From Desulfobacteraceae bacterium (GTDB lineage Bacteria > Desulfobacterota > Desulfobacteria > Desulfobacterales > SURF-7): a stretch of 64,000 nt of DNA. The notes beneath the pieces were generated by a model. That model was not told the origin of the DNA and did not search any database. It worked only from the letters and a program-made list of their open reading frames with translations. Positions 20,295-29,918 of this stretch are shown piece after piece. The stretch's first letter is position 1. Every line of letters begins with the position of its first letter. The stretch spans positions 58,423-122,422 of the forward strand of contig QZKS01000064.1 of assembly GCA_003599865.1 (NCBI GenBank). Reading direction: 5' to 3'. Made by a program: the position numbers and the translations under genes.

Positions 20295-21134
20295 GTGATT
20301 TATCCTGTTGACTTCATCATGGATTTCCACAATAATCAGCGGCCACGAAACGCCCCGCGGGATATTGCCCAAGGCCGGGTCAAAATGATGCGACCGGAGA
20401 AGTCGTCTCGTCCAGTGCATATGGTCAACAGTTTTCCCCCTCCAGACAACCGGCAGCAGTTTTTACGCTACCTGGAACATATGCGAAGGGATTTAATCCA
20501 TATCGGGATCGCCATTGTCATCGCTTTCATCGGCATTTATCCGGTTTCCCTGTCGGCATTACGTTATCTGAAATCTTTAATTCATGCGGATCTGGCGGCT
20601 TTCGGTATCCCGGAGGCTTTTTTCGCCATACTAACGCTTGATCTCGGAATCGCCGTGTTCATCTGTATTCCGTTCATATCCTGTAAAATACTGGCACCGC
20701 TGCCGCAACACTTTTCCTCATTTTCAAACCGAGCCATTTTTGCCTTCTGGCTGACTTCGACGGCATTGTTTTATGGCGGTGTTCTTTTCTGTCTTACGGT
20801 TACGCTTCCTTTTGGAATTCAGTTTCTGCTCAGTTTTGAGGCCTCTTATGTAAAGCCCCTGATATCGGTTAGCAAATACATCTCCTTTTGTTTCCTGTTT
20901 CTTTTTGGTTTCGGCCTGATTTTTCAGATGCCGGTGGTTATGGTGCTTCTGGGCAGACTTTTTTCCATTGATGCAAAACAACTGGCAAAGCATCGTCGTC
21001 AGGCCGTATTGATTCTTACCATTGTCGCCGCCGTCCTGACACCTACCCCTGACGCGTTGAACATGATGTTGATGGCGGTTCCCCTCTATCTGTTATTTGA
21101 AATCGGTTTGCTGGGGATGCGTTTTTTCAGGTAG
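20295..21134 (+). CDS. tatC: Sec-independent protein translocase TatC
   Basis: FLRYLEHMRRDLIHIGIAI, FGLIFQMPVVMVLLGRL, LTIVAAVLTPTPDALNMMLMAVPLYLLFEIGL; N-terminal start uncertain. Confidence 0.88.
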   Translation: MIYPVDFIMDFHNNQRPRNAPRDIAQGRVKMMRPEKSSRPVHMVNSFPPPDNRQQFLRYLEHMRRDLIHIGIAIVIAFIGIYPVSLSALRYLKSLIHADLAAFGIPEAFFAILTLDLGIAVFICIPFISCKILAPLPQHFSSFSNRAIFAFWLTSTALFYGGVLFCLTVTLPFGIQFLLSFEASYVKPLISVSKYISFCFLFLFGFGLIFQMPVVMVLLGRLFSIDAKQLAKHRRQAVLILTIVAAVLTPTPDALNMMLMAVPLYLLFEIGLLGMRFFR

Positions 21135-23027
21135 CTGCTCTGACATGTTTGTTTGTTGTTTATGGGATGAAGGATAAGGCGATAATCCGTAATGCAATAT
21201 GTCCTTCAGCCCGGAAATCCGTTCGACCCTTTTTTGTATGGCAGCGTGCAGGACAGATGCATCGCCCCAGATCATGACCTGTTTTCGGGCCCGGGTGATG
21301 GCCGTGTAGACCAGCTCACGGGTCAGGACCGGAGATTCCCGGTCCGGAAGCAGCAGCAGGATGTTGTCGAATTCCGAGCCCTGGCTTTTGTGAACGGTCA
21401 TGGCGTACACGGTTTCATGTTCGCCGATTCGGGAGGGATGGATGGTCCGGAATCCGTTTGCCTCATCCGGAAAAAAAACCCGCAATTCAAAATCTTTCGG
21501 ATCCTGCCATGCAATCCCCACATCTCCGTTAAACAGATTCAGACGGTAGTCATTGCGGGTGATCATGACCGGGCGTCCATGATACCACAGGCTGTCTGTT
21601 TTCCGGATCCGGCCGGAAGAGACCAGGATTTCTTCGATCAGCCGGTTGACGGCATGCACACCATAAGGACCTTCCCGCAATGCGCAAAGAATCTGGAATT
21701 GTCCAAACATCATCAGGGCGTCGGACGGGTTTTCTGCAGACAAATAGTCATGGAATTCTTTGATGACCGAATGTTTTAATTCTGCCTGCAGGTGTCTCTG
21801 CCCCGGTACTTTTTGCCAACGGATATCCGGATACTTCCGTTCTTCCAGATATTCCACGGCAAGGGTGTCGTTGCCGGCATTAATCGCCCGGCTGATTTTC
21901 CGGATCCCGCTGGTCTCACCAAAACGGTAGCTTTTCACCAGTTGAACCATGCAGTCCCGGATTTGGGTTTCCGGATTGCTTTCGAAATCGTCTTCCATTT
22001 CCATTTCCATGCCGGTTGCATCAAAGATCATTCGGGAAACCGGTTCGGAAAAGGAGTTGATCCGGCAGGTATCACAGATATCTCCAAAGGCGGAACCGGC
22101 CTCGACCGATGCCAGCTGATCCTTGTCCCCTACCAGTATCAGCCGGGCGTGATCCGGCAATGCCATCGTCAGCTTGGACAGAAGCGCCAGATCCACCATG
22201 GAGGATTCATCAATGATCACCATATCCACGTCCAGCCGGTTGTTTTCATGATGCCGGAAATGGGGAGACCCGGAAATGGACCCCAGAAGCCTGTGAATGG
22301 TGGAAGCAGCCGAGGGAATTTTCGACTTGATCTCTTCCGCGCAGGGCAGACTGTCCCTGGCTTCCCGTATGGCATCCTGAAGCCTTGCGGCAGCCTTTCC
22401 GGTGGGAACGGCAAGGGCGATTTTGGGATTTTTTTCCGGATTCATGGCCAGAAAAAGGGAGATGATTTTAACGATTGTAGTGGTCTTGCCGGTTCCCGGG
22501 CCTCCGGAAATCACCGTGAATCCATTGATAACGGATAGAAGACAGGCGATTTTCTGCCAATCGATTTCCCCTTCGGACGGGTTGCCGTCAAACAGCAGGT
22601 TGAGATGCTGTTTCAGGTCGGAGACCATGACGGGATCGGATGCAGCCGGCCGGGATTTGATAAAGGATGCCAGCCGGGTCTGATACACGGAATACCGGTG
22701 CAGGTACAGTTTGGAGTTTCCGTCAAAGATCAGCGGTTTGAATTCGCCAGGGCGCCCCACAGCCGGGCTTTTCTGCAGAACATCACGCCATGTTCCAAGA
22801 TCCGGATAGAAAAAATCCGCCCCTTCGGAAACCTTCCGGCCGGCAAACTGTGAAAGCTCCAGGCAGATATGGCCATGGCGGTTCATGCTGCTGACGCAGG
22901 CCGCAGCCAGAAACAGGGAGGCATCATCCTTTCTTCCATCCAGTTTCTGCATGAAATCGGCAAAGTGCAGATCCAGGGAGGTGAAGCTTTCCGTCCGGGT
23001 CAGCCTGTCCCGCAGCAGCTTATTCAT
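21093..23027 (-). CDS. recD: Exodeoxyribonuclease V alpha subunit RecD
   Basis: ISGGPGTGKTTTIVKIISL Walker A, DESSMVDLALLSKL, MTVHKSQGSEFDNILLLLP, LVYTAITRARKQVMIWG. Confidence 0.96.
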   Translation of the reverse strand: MNKLLRDRLTRTESFTSLDLHFADFMQKLDGRKDDASLFLAAACVSSMNRHGHICLELSQFAGRKVSEGADFFYPDLGTWRDVLQKSPAVGRPGEFKPLIFDGNSKLYLHRYSVYQTRLASFIKSRPAASDPVMVSDLKQHLNLLFDGNPSEGEIDWQKIACLLSVINGFTVISGGPGTGKTTTIVKIISLFLAMNPEKNPKIALAVPTGKAAARLQDAIREARDSLPCAEEIKSKIPSAASTIHRLLGSISGSPHFRHHENNRLDVDMVIIDESSMVDLALLSKLTMALPDHARLILVGDKDQLASVEAGSAFGDICDTCRINSFSEPVSRMIFDATGMEMEMEDDFESNPETQIRDCMVQLVKSYRFGETSGIRKISRAINAGNDTLAVEYLEERKYPDIRWQKVPGQRHLQAELKHSVIKEFHDYLSAENPSDALMMFGQFQILCALREGPYGVHAVNRLIEEILVSSGRIRKTDSLWYHGRPVMITRNDYRLNLFNGDVGIAWQDPKDFELRVFFPDEANGFRTIHPSRIGEHETVYAMTVHKSQGSEFDNILLLLPDRESPVLTRELVYTAITRARKQVMIWGDASVLHAAIQKRVERISGLKDILHYGLSPYPSSHKQQTNMSEQLPEKTHPQQTDFK

Positions 23028-26000
23028 GGTCGCTCCTTCCCGGATCTCCGATCAGATCGGATATCGCCCGAATCAGTTGCTCCGAAGGCCTGTCCTTGAA
23101 TATCCCTGCCTGCGGACGGCTGTCGGACCCGAAACCTCTCAGGAAAAGATAGAACACCCCGCCGAAATGCCGTTCATACGCATATCCGGTCAGACGCTGT
23201 TTCAGATACCGGTCCAGGGCCACAGAGTAGATATGATACTGAAGAATATACAGGTCATTTTCCATGACGGTCTGCAAAGCCGCATGGGAATAATGTTCGT
23301 TTTCGTTTCCCAGGTAGTTGGATTTCCAGTCCACGATGTAAAAACGGTTTTGGTATTGGAATACCAGATCGACAAAACCTTTCATAAACCCGTCCACCCT
23401 GCCGAATCCCAGTTTCCCGATACGGTCTGTAAACTCCTTTGAGATCGGAGGACCGGGATGGGTCCTGAAAACCGTTTCCAGCTTTTTTGCGGTCAGGGCA
23501 TGAACAGGGTAACAGAACTCCAGCTCATTGATCCGGTGTTCCGGACGCAATCGGGACAGCATGAAATCCGGGTCCTTTTCATCCAGCGGTGTGTTGAGCA
23601 GACGGATGAGCATATGGTAAAGGGTGTCGGTCCAGTTCGGGTGAAATCCGTATTGAACCAGTTTTTCATGGATCAACGAACGGACAAGATCCGGATCCTG
23701 ATTCGAAAAATCAAGATGTTCCAGAATATCATGCAGGCAGGTTCCGGGAAGCGCGCCTCTGGGGAACAGAAAAATATCCATCCATTGATTTTTAGACGGC
23801 TGGATATCCGGTGAAATGGAGTCCGGCGCATCCTCCTCTCCCTTTTGCAGGGTTTCGGATAAATCCATGTTTTCATGATGGGAGTGGACAAGGGACGAAA
23901 AGCTGGACAAGGTCAGGCCGTTCCGGATTCGGGTGGTGAAATGCCGGCATGACAGATCCCGGCGGCTGTTTTCCGGCGGCAGATAGGATGATCCGGGTTC
24001 CTGCGGCATTTTCCCGACGTGCAGGCATTTGTCGGATCTTTTTGAGAGCCGGTAAAGGTCGGACAGCAGGGTCTGATCATCGATGGTTTTCATATCTCTT
24101 GTGGAACCGGATTCCGGCCCCGGTTCCGGGAAATGAAACAGATATCCCGGTGCGGAGGACTCGGCATGGGAGAATCGGCCCCAGACCATATAGCAGATGT
24201 ATTTCGCCCGGGTCAGGGCAACATACAGGAGCCGCAGGTTTTCAGAAAGTGCTTCTTTTTCCGCATACCGGAGAGATTCGTCCCGGTTTTCCGAACCCAG
24301 ATCCAGTGTCAGTCCCCTCCGGCCGGTATCATCGTGATAAGCGATCAGGTCTGCAGAAGGTTTGATTTTCGAGCCTTCCCAGGTGAACGGGCAGAATACC
24401 ACGGGATATTCCAGGCCTTTGCTCTTGTGGATGGTGATCAGTTTCACTGCATTTTCATCACTTTCCAGGCGGAGCTGGTGTTCGTCCAGGCGTTCCCGGC
24501 CGGGCTGACGTTGCCCCTGAAACCATTCCAGGAGTTCGCCCATTCCCTTTTTTTCCGCAAGGCCTGCCTGATGAATCAGTTCCGTCAGATGGCGGATATT
24601 GGTGATGCGGCGTTCCGCGTCATGATACTGCATCAACCGTTCCTGAATTTTTTCCAACCGGTAAAGCCGGGAAAACATCCGGAGAAAGCCGTGCTTTTCC
24701 CAGATAAAGTGATGGTCGACAAAGGATGAATACCGTTTTTCGTATTGGTCTTCATGGGTGAGGATTTCCATCAGATCCTGCGTATTGCAGCCCAGCATTT
24801 CCGTTGTCAGGGCGGATCGGATCTTGTCTTCCCGGCCGGGAAACACAACAGCAGACAGCAAGCGCTCCATTTCAAAAGCCTCAAAGCTGTCGAAAATCGA
24901 TGCACTGCTGAAAATGACACTGGGAATGCCGTATGCGGAAAGCGCGTTCTGAACCAGTGAGGCCTCCCTGTTTTTACGGACCAGAACCGCGATATCTCCG
25001 GCAGCTGCCGGTTTCCCCTCGATACTGATCCGGACCTGGGTCTGATTCAGCAGACGGGATATTTCCGCGGCCACGGCATCGGTGATCAGCCGGGTCGCAA
25101 GGCTTTTGGAAATCGGCTTTCCGTCTGTCGATTCCAGATACCACAGTTGGAAAGGAGCGGTTTCCAGACCGTTGATTTCCATGCGGATGTTGTTTTTTCG
25201 GTCTGGTGAGGCATCCGCATCATGGTATTGGATATCGTGAAAAGCAAAGGGATTGTTCACGTTCCCAAATACGGTATTCACCGCATGAACCAGCCGTTTT
25301 TCAGACCGCCAGTTTGTACTCAGGGTATACTGCCTGGAAATTTGGGCGGCGGCATTCATATAAGCAAAAATATCCGCTCCCCGAAAACTGTAAATAGCCT
25401 GTTTGGGGTCACCGATGAGAAACAGAATGGAACAGGAGGGGTCTCCGAATATGGTTTGAAATATCGTATACTGTACCGGGTCCGTATCCTGGAACTCATC
25501 AATCAGGGCGGCCGCATACTGTTTTCGAAGGGATTCGACCAGATCCGCTGCGCTGTTCCGATCTGCAAGCGCATGACGGCAGTCTAACAAGAGATCATCA
25601 AAGGACCGGAAATTTTTCTGCTTTTTCCGTTTTGCGCTCTCCTTGTGAAGATAATGAAAAAAGTCCGTTTTCAGCCGGATCAGCTTTTGATGGTGGATTT
25701 CATCCAGCTGTTCCTGCTGTTTCTGTAAATCAGCACAAAGATCAAAAAAAGGATGACAGGGCAGAGGATATCCTTTTTTAACCGCCCCCCGGATAAAACC
25801 TGCGGTGAATTTTTCAAAACCGGGAAAATGCACCGGAGCAAAAGCCGTTGACCGGGAAAATTCATCCATGCTTTCCATCAGGCCTGGAATCAGTGAGGTC
25901 TTGAACCGGTTTCGGTTGAGGCCGGGATCCGTTTGCAGTATTTCAGCAACTTCGGAACGGACCTGCGGCCATGAGGATGTAATTTTCACAAAAGAGTCCC

Positions 26001-26640
26001 GGCATTGCCGTTCCAGGTCCGAAGAATCCGTGACAGCGACTTCCGGGGTCAGCCGGATATCCGGAACGGACAGATAACGCTGGAAAGCCGGCCGCAGGGT
26101 ATCGGGAAGAATATTATGCTGAATGAGATACCGGTTGAAAAACGGTGAACCGTCATAGACGGACTGCCGCCAGAAATCATCGGCAATCTCCTGATAAAAT
26201 GCGTCCTGATTCATGGAGAGTTCTGCATTGAACGTATTCCCGCTCTCAAAGGGATGTTCCTGCAGCACCCGCAGACAAAACCCGTGGATGGTAAATATGG
26301 CAGCCTGATCAAAGGAACGGATGGCGGTTTCCAGCCGGAATATGGCGGTTTTCCTGTCCGGATGTTGATCCACCAGCGGTTTCAGAAACGGTTCCGTACA
26401 CAACCCACCGGCAAATGCGGTATAGGCTTGCCGGAGCAGGGTTAAAATCCGGTCTTTGAGTTCCGCAGTGGCCGCTTCGGTGAAGGTGACCACCAGAATC
26501 TGATCCACATTGAGATGATTTTCCAGAAGCAGCCGTAAGTATATGCCGGAAATCGTATAGGTTTTTCCGGTGCCGGCGCCGGCTTCGATCAGGTTGGTTC
26601 CCTGGAGCGGGCTTTTGATGAGGTTGAATGGTTGTTTCAT
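23020..26640 (-). CDS. recB: Exodeoxyribonuclease V beta subunit RecB
   Basis: LIEAGAGTGKTYTISGIYLRLLLE Walker A, LIDEFQDTDPVQYTIFQTIF, ITIHKSKGLEYPVVFCPF, C-terminal FVDLVFQYQNRFYIVDWKSNYLG nuclease motif. Confidence 0.97.
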   Translation of the reverse strand: MKQPFNLIKSPLQGTNLIEAGAGTGKTYTISGIYLRLLLENHLNVDQILVVTFTEAATAELKDRILTLLRQAYTAFAGGLCTEPFLKPLVDQHPDRKTAIFRLETAIRSFDQAAIFTIHGFCLRVLQEHPFESGNTFNAELSMNQDAFYQEIADDFWRQSVYDGSPFFNRYLIQHNILPDTLRPAFQRYLSVPDIRLTPEVAVTDSSDLERQCRDSFVKITSSWPQVRSEVAEILQTDPGLNRNRFKTSLIPGLMESMDEFSRSTAFAPVHFPGFEKFTAGFIRGAVKKGYPLPCHPFFDLCADLQKQQEQLDEIHHQKLIRLKTDFFHYLHKESAKRKKQKNFRSFDDLLLDCRHALADRNSAADLVESLRKQYAAALIDEFQDTDPVQYTIFQTIFGDPSCSILFLIGDPKQAIYSFRGADIFAYMNAAAQISRQYTLSTNWRSEKRLVHAVNTVFGNVNNPFAFHDIQYHDADASPDRKNNIRMEINGLETAPFQLWYLESTDGKPISKSLATRLITDAVAAEISRLLNQTQVRISIEGKPAAAGDIAVLVRKNREASLVQNALSAYGIPSVIFSSASIFDSFEAFEMERLLSAVVFPGREDKIRSALTTEMLGCNTQDLMEILTHEDQYEKRYSSFVDHHFIWEKHGFLRMFSRLYRLEKIQERLMQYHDAERRITNIRHLTELIHQAGLAEKKGMGELLEWFQGQRQPGRERLDEHQLRLESDENAVKLITIHKSKGLEYPVVFCPFTWEGSKIKPSADLIAYHDDTGRRGLTLDLGSENRDESLRYAEKEALSENLRLLYVALTRAKYICYMVWGRFSHAESSAPGYLFHFPEPGPESGSTRDMKTIDDQTLLSDLYRLSKRSDKCLHVGKMPQEPGSSYLPPENSRRDLSCRHFTTRIRNGLTLSSFSSLVHSHHENMDLSETLQKGEEDAPDSISPDIQPSKNQWMDIFLFPRGALPGTCLHDILEHLDFSNQDPDLVRSLIHEKLVQYGFHPNWTDTLYHMLIRLLNTPLDEKDPDFMLSRLRPEHRINELEFCYPVHALTAKKLETVFRTHPGPPISKEFTDRIGKLGFGRVDGFMKGFVDLVFQYQNRFYIVDWKSNYLGNENEHYSHAALQTVMENDLYILQYHIYSVALDRYLKQRLTGYAYERHFGGVFYLFLRGFGSDSRPQAGIFKDRPSEQLIRAISDLIGDPGRSDHE

Positions 26641-29600
26641 GATTTCTTCTGATTTTCCGAATGCATCATCATGGGTTTGAAGATATCCACAGCGATTTTC
26701 GCAAATGCCTCATCCAGGACCATTTCGTTTTTGAAACAGAACTGAACGTACCGGTCATGAGATTCTCCGGAGACGTGGTCATTGCCGATCCACAGGGTTT
26801 CCGCCTTTTTCAGGGCTTCTCCGGGGGAATGGCCTGCATTCTGGATCAGATCGGCAAACCGGTAGGATGTTTTGGGAAAAAATTTCAATGGTCGTCGGAT
26901 TCCGGACAGGTAGCATTCTGCCAGACCAGTCAGAAGTTCTCCGGTGTTGTCCACCGGCAAAAACCGGTTTTCCGTCCAGGATGCATCCTTGACGGAACTG
27001 CCGGAAAGCCCTCCCAGAACCGTGCACCTTGGATAATTTGCCGGAGCAATATGGTTGATGATCAGGTGCTTTACCCAGGCGGCAAAGAGATCTTTGGGAC
27101 CGATCACGCCATACCGGTAAAAAAATGCATGGTCCGGATAGATGGAATCGATTTTTCCCTGGATCGTTATTCCGGCAACCGGAAAGGAAAAAGAAAGCGG
27201 ATCGCATTTCTCCGGCCGGATAAAGGGTTCTAATTTCCGGAAGAACCCGCTTGCTCGGTCCTGGGCCATTTCAAAAACAACATCACCGGTGGTCCTGTGC
27301 GGCAGTATGCCTTTAGCGCGTATCCGCGAACGGATATCGGAAGGATCGGCCCCTTGAATCATCTGTTCCAGAAGATCGTTGAACAGCTGATACCGCTCAA
27401 GGGATTCCATGGAAAAGGGCTCCCGGTCGGCCGGCTCCATTTCCGGCCGATCCAAAAAAATACCAAGCCGGTTGTTGACGATATATTGGCACGGATTATT
27501 CCAGAAGTGGAGAAAGGACGGCAGATCAACCTCCGGAGATTCCGGAGCCGGCAGGTCATCCGTAAAAAACGGTCCGGGATGGCAGCGCTGGTTTTGCAGG
27601 CTTTCAGCTCCTTTCAGGTCTTCTTCCGAGTAGCTGAAATATTTGTCCGGACAGGCGTTTTCTCCGGAAGCGGTAAAATACAGGGAATGAAACGGCTGCA
27701 GCTTGTGTTCCGTCAGAACATGCCGGCGGATGGAATTATTTTTCGTGAAAAATCCGGTTTCGATAGTTTGCATCAGCTCGGAAACCAGCACGGACGGCGG
27801 GATGGAACTGTTATCCTGAATACTTCTTCCCATATAACTGACATACAGGTTTTTCCGGGCGGAAAGGATGGATTCCAGAAAAAGGTACTGGTCGTCATTC
27901 CGCCGGGAACGGTCACCGGGACGCGGATGCCGGGAAATCAGGTTGAATTCCGAATCCCGGTTCTGCCGCGGATAGGCGTCGTGATTCATTCCCAGAAGGC
28001 AGATCACATCAAAGGGAATGCTCCGCATGGGAAGCATGGCGCTGAAGGTGATGCCGCCGGAAATAAAACCGGTTCCGAATCCCTTGTTTTCCATGGTTTC
28101 TTTCAGGTGGCTACGGATGACTTCCAGGGTTGTCTTCTGATGAAAAGCAGCACTCACAGCTTTTTCTCCAAGGGTATGTAGGGCCTCACGCAGGGCATGA
28201 ACGTCCATGTCTCCATGATCGGTTGATGAAAAAAAGACATGCAGCAGGTCTTCAAAAAAAGGTATCCAGTCCGGAATTGTCCGGGGTAGCGAAAGAGACT
28301 GGACCTTCGTGAACAGATCATGAATAAATGCCAGAAATTTTCCCAATGCTTCCGTACTGCTTCCTTCTATGACATCATAGGGTAAAATTCCTTGAAAGGT
28401 TTGCTCCTGCGGATTCAGCATGGCGTATCCGAGAAGCAGTCTCTCGATGCCGGCTTCCCATGTATTGTCGCCAATGCCCGGGAGTCCGATTTTTTCCCGG
28501 AATGCGGAATCGATCCCCCAGCGGATGCGTGTTTCCGCAACCCATTTCCGGATGAGCGCCATGTCTTCACCGGTCAGTTGATAGCTTGCCCGGATGTCGG
28601 AAGATTCGAGTATCTGCAGAATGTCCGTCAGACGAAAGCGGCTGCTGTGCAAATCCAGGATGGCAAAAAAAGTCCGGATTACCATGCTCTCATTGAGCAT
28701 GCTTCGATCGGCAATACTGTAGGGTATCCATTGGGGATCGTCCTTCTGCCGGTTAAAAACCGCATGGATGTAAGGGGCATAGGATTCAATATCCGGCGTC
28801 ATCACCAGGATGCTGCCGGGGGTCAGCGTCCTGTCGTGTTCAAAAAAAGACAGGATATGGTTGTGAAGCACTTCCAGTTCTCTCATGGGACTGTGGCAGG
28901 AGTGAATGGAGACGGACCGGTCGGTCTCCGGGATCTCCACGGTTCCGGATTCTCCGGCCGAAGCGGCTGTGAGATCCAGAATGTCGGACTGGATATGCTG
29001 AAGCAGGGTATCCCTGCCCGGCTCGGTAAAGATATCGATTTCATCACATTCCAGGGTGTGAACCATGTCGAAGAAATCCCGGCCCATGGTTCCCATGGCA
29101 GCCAGAAGCGGATTCCCCTGGGCAAGATGCAGATCTTCCGCTGAAGCCGGAGCGCGGGATAAAGACGTTTGTCTTCCGGCGATTTCCCGGTTGGAGAGAA
29201 TGTCCCCCCAGTACTGCCTGCATGGATTCATCAGAAACAGGTTTACCGGGATAAAACGGGAAAGGATATCGAACAGCTGCATATGGAATCCCGGCAGAGC
29301 CGAGATGCCGAAAACCGTAATCCGTTCCGGAAAACCGGAAGGAAGGGACTGCTTCTGCCGGCAATACTCCGTAAGGATACGGTTCTGCCTGGCCCGGTGC
29401 CGGATGTCTCCCTCCCGGGAAAGCCTTCTCCAGAGTTCCGCCTGCCAGTGGTCCTCCTTTCCGTTTTCCCATTCCAGGATCATTTCCGGCCGGAACAGCA
29501 GGTACTGGTCAAAGGTGTCTGCCAGTCGGCCTGCCAGCTGGAATCGTTTTACTTCATCCATATCGTCTTCCAGATACTGCCGGATTTGGATAAACCGGTC

Positions 29601-29918
29601 GTTATCCGCCAGTTCCGGCAGCATCCTCATCAATATCCACGTGACGGTTGCCCGGTCATTCAGGACAGAGTCGGAAAAATCCGGAACCAGGCGATGGAAG
29701 ACAAACTGCAGAAAATCGTTTGGGAAAAAAAATTTCAGGTTGGCACTGATGCCGAGATGTTTTGCGACTTCCATGGTCAGCCAGCGGGACATCCCCTGAC
29801 TTTGAACAATGATGATTTCCGGATCAAGGGGCGACGACAAAGGAGTTTTCAGGATCTCGGAAAGCATTTCCGAGAGCATTTCAAGCCGGTTTCCATGGAT
29901 CAGTCTGAACTGCTTCAT
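26637..29918 (-). CDS. recC: Exodeoxyribonuclease V gamma subunit RecC
   Basis: IIVQSQGMSRWLTMEVAKHLGISANLKFFFPNDFLQFVF, VFGISALPGFHMQLFDILSRFIPVNLFLMNPCRQYWGDI. Confidence 0.96.
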   Translation of the reverse strand: MKQFRLIHGNRLEMLSEMLSEILKTPLSSPLDPEIIIVQSQGMSRWLTMEVAKHLGISANLKFFFPNDFLQFVFHRLVPDFSDSVLNDRATVTWILMRMLPELADNDRFIQIRQYLEDDMDEVKRFQLAGRLADTFDQYLLFRPEMILEWENGKEDHWQAELWRRLSREGDIRHRARQNRILTEYCRQKQSLPSGFPERITVFGISALPGFHMQLFDILSRFIPVNLFLMNPCRQYWGDILSNREIAGRQTSLSRAPASAEDLHLAQGNPLLAAMGTMGRDFFDMVHTLECDEIDIFTEPGRDTLLQHIQSDILDLTAASAGESGTVEIPETDRSVSIHSCHSPMRELEVLHNHILSFFEHDRTLTPGSILVMTPDIESYAPYIHAVFNRQKDDPQWIPYSIADRSMLNESMVIRTFFAILDLHSSRFRLTDILQILESSDIRASYQLTGEDMALIRKWVAETRIRWGIDSAFREKIGLPGIGDNTWEAGIERLLLGYAMLNPQEQTFQGILPYDVIEGSSTEALGKFLAFIHDLFTKVQSLSLPRTIPDWIPFFEDLLHVFFSSTDHGDMDVHALREALHTLGEKAVSAAFHQKTTLEVIRSHLKETMENKGFGTGFISGGITFSAMLPMRSIPFDVICLLGMNHDAYPRQNRDSEFNLISRHPRPGDRSRRNDDQYLFLESILSARKNLYVSYMGRSIQDNSSIPPSVLVSELMQTIETGFFTKNNSIRRHVLTEHKLQPFHSLYFTASGENACPDKYFSYSEEDLKGAESLQNQRCHPGPFFTDDLPAPESPEVDLPSFLHFWNNPCQYIVNNRLGIFLDRPEMEPADREPFSMESLERYQLFNDLLEQMIQGADPSDIRSRIRAKGILPHRTTGDVVFEMAQDRASGFFRKLEPFIRPEKCDPLSFSFPVAGITIQGKIDSIYPDHAFFYRYGVIGPKDLFAAWVKHLIINHIAPANYPRCTVLGGLSGSSVKDASWTENRFLPVDNTGELLTGLAECYLSGIRRPLKFFPKTSYRFADLIQNAGHSPGEALKKAETLWIGNDHVSGESHDRYVQFCFKNEMVLDEAFAKIAVDIFKPMMMHSENQKKS

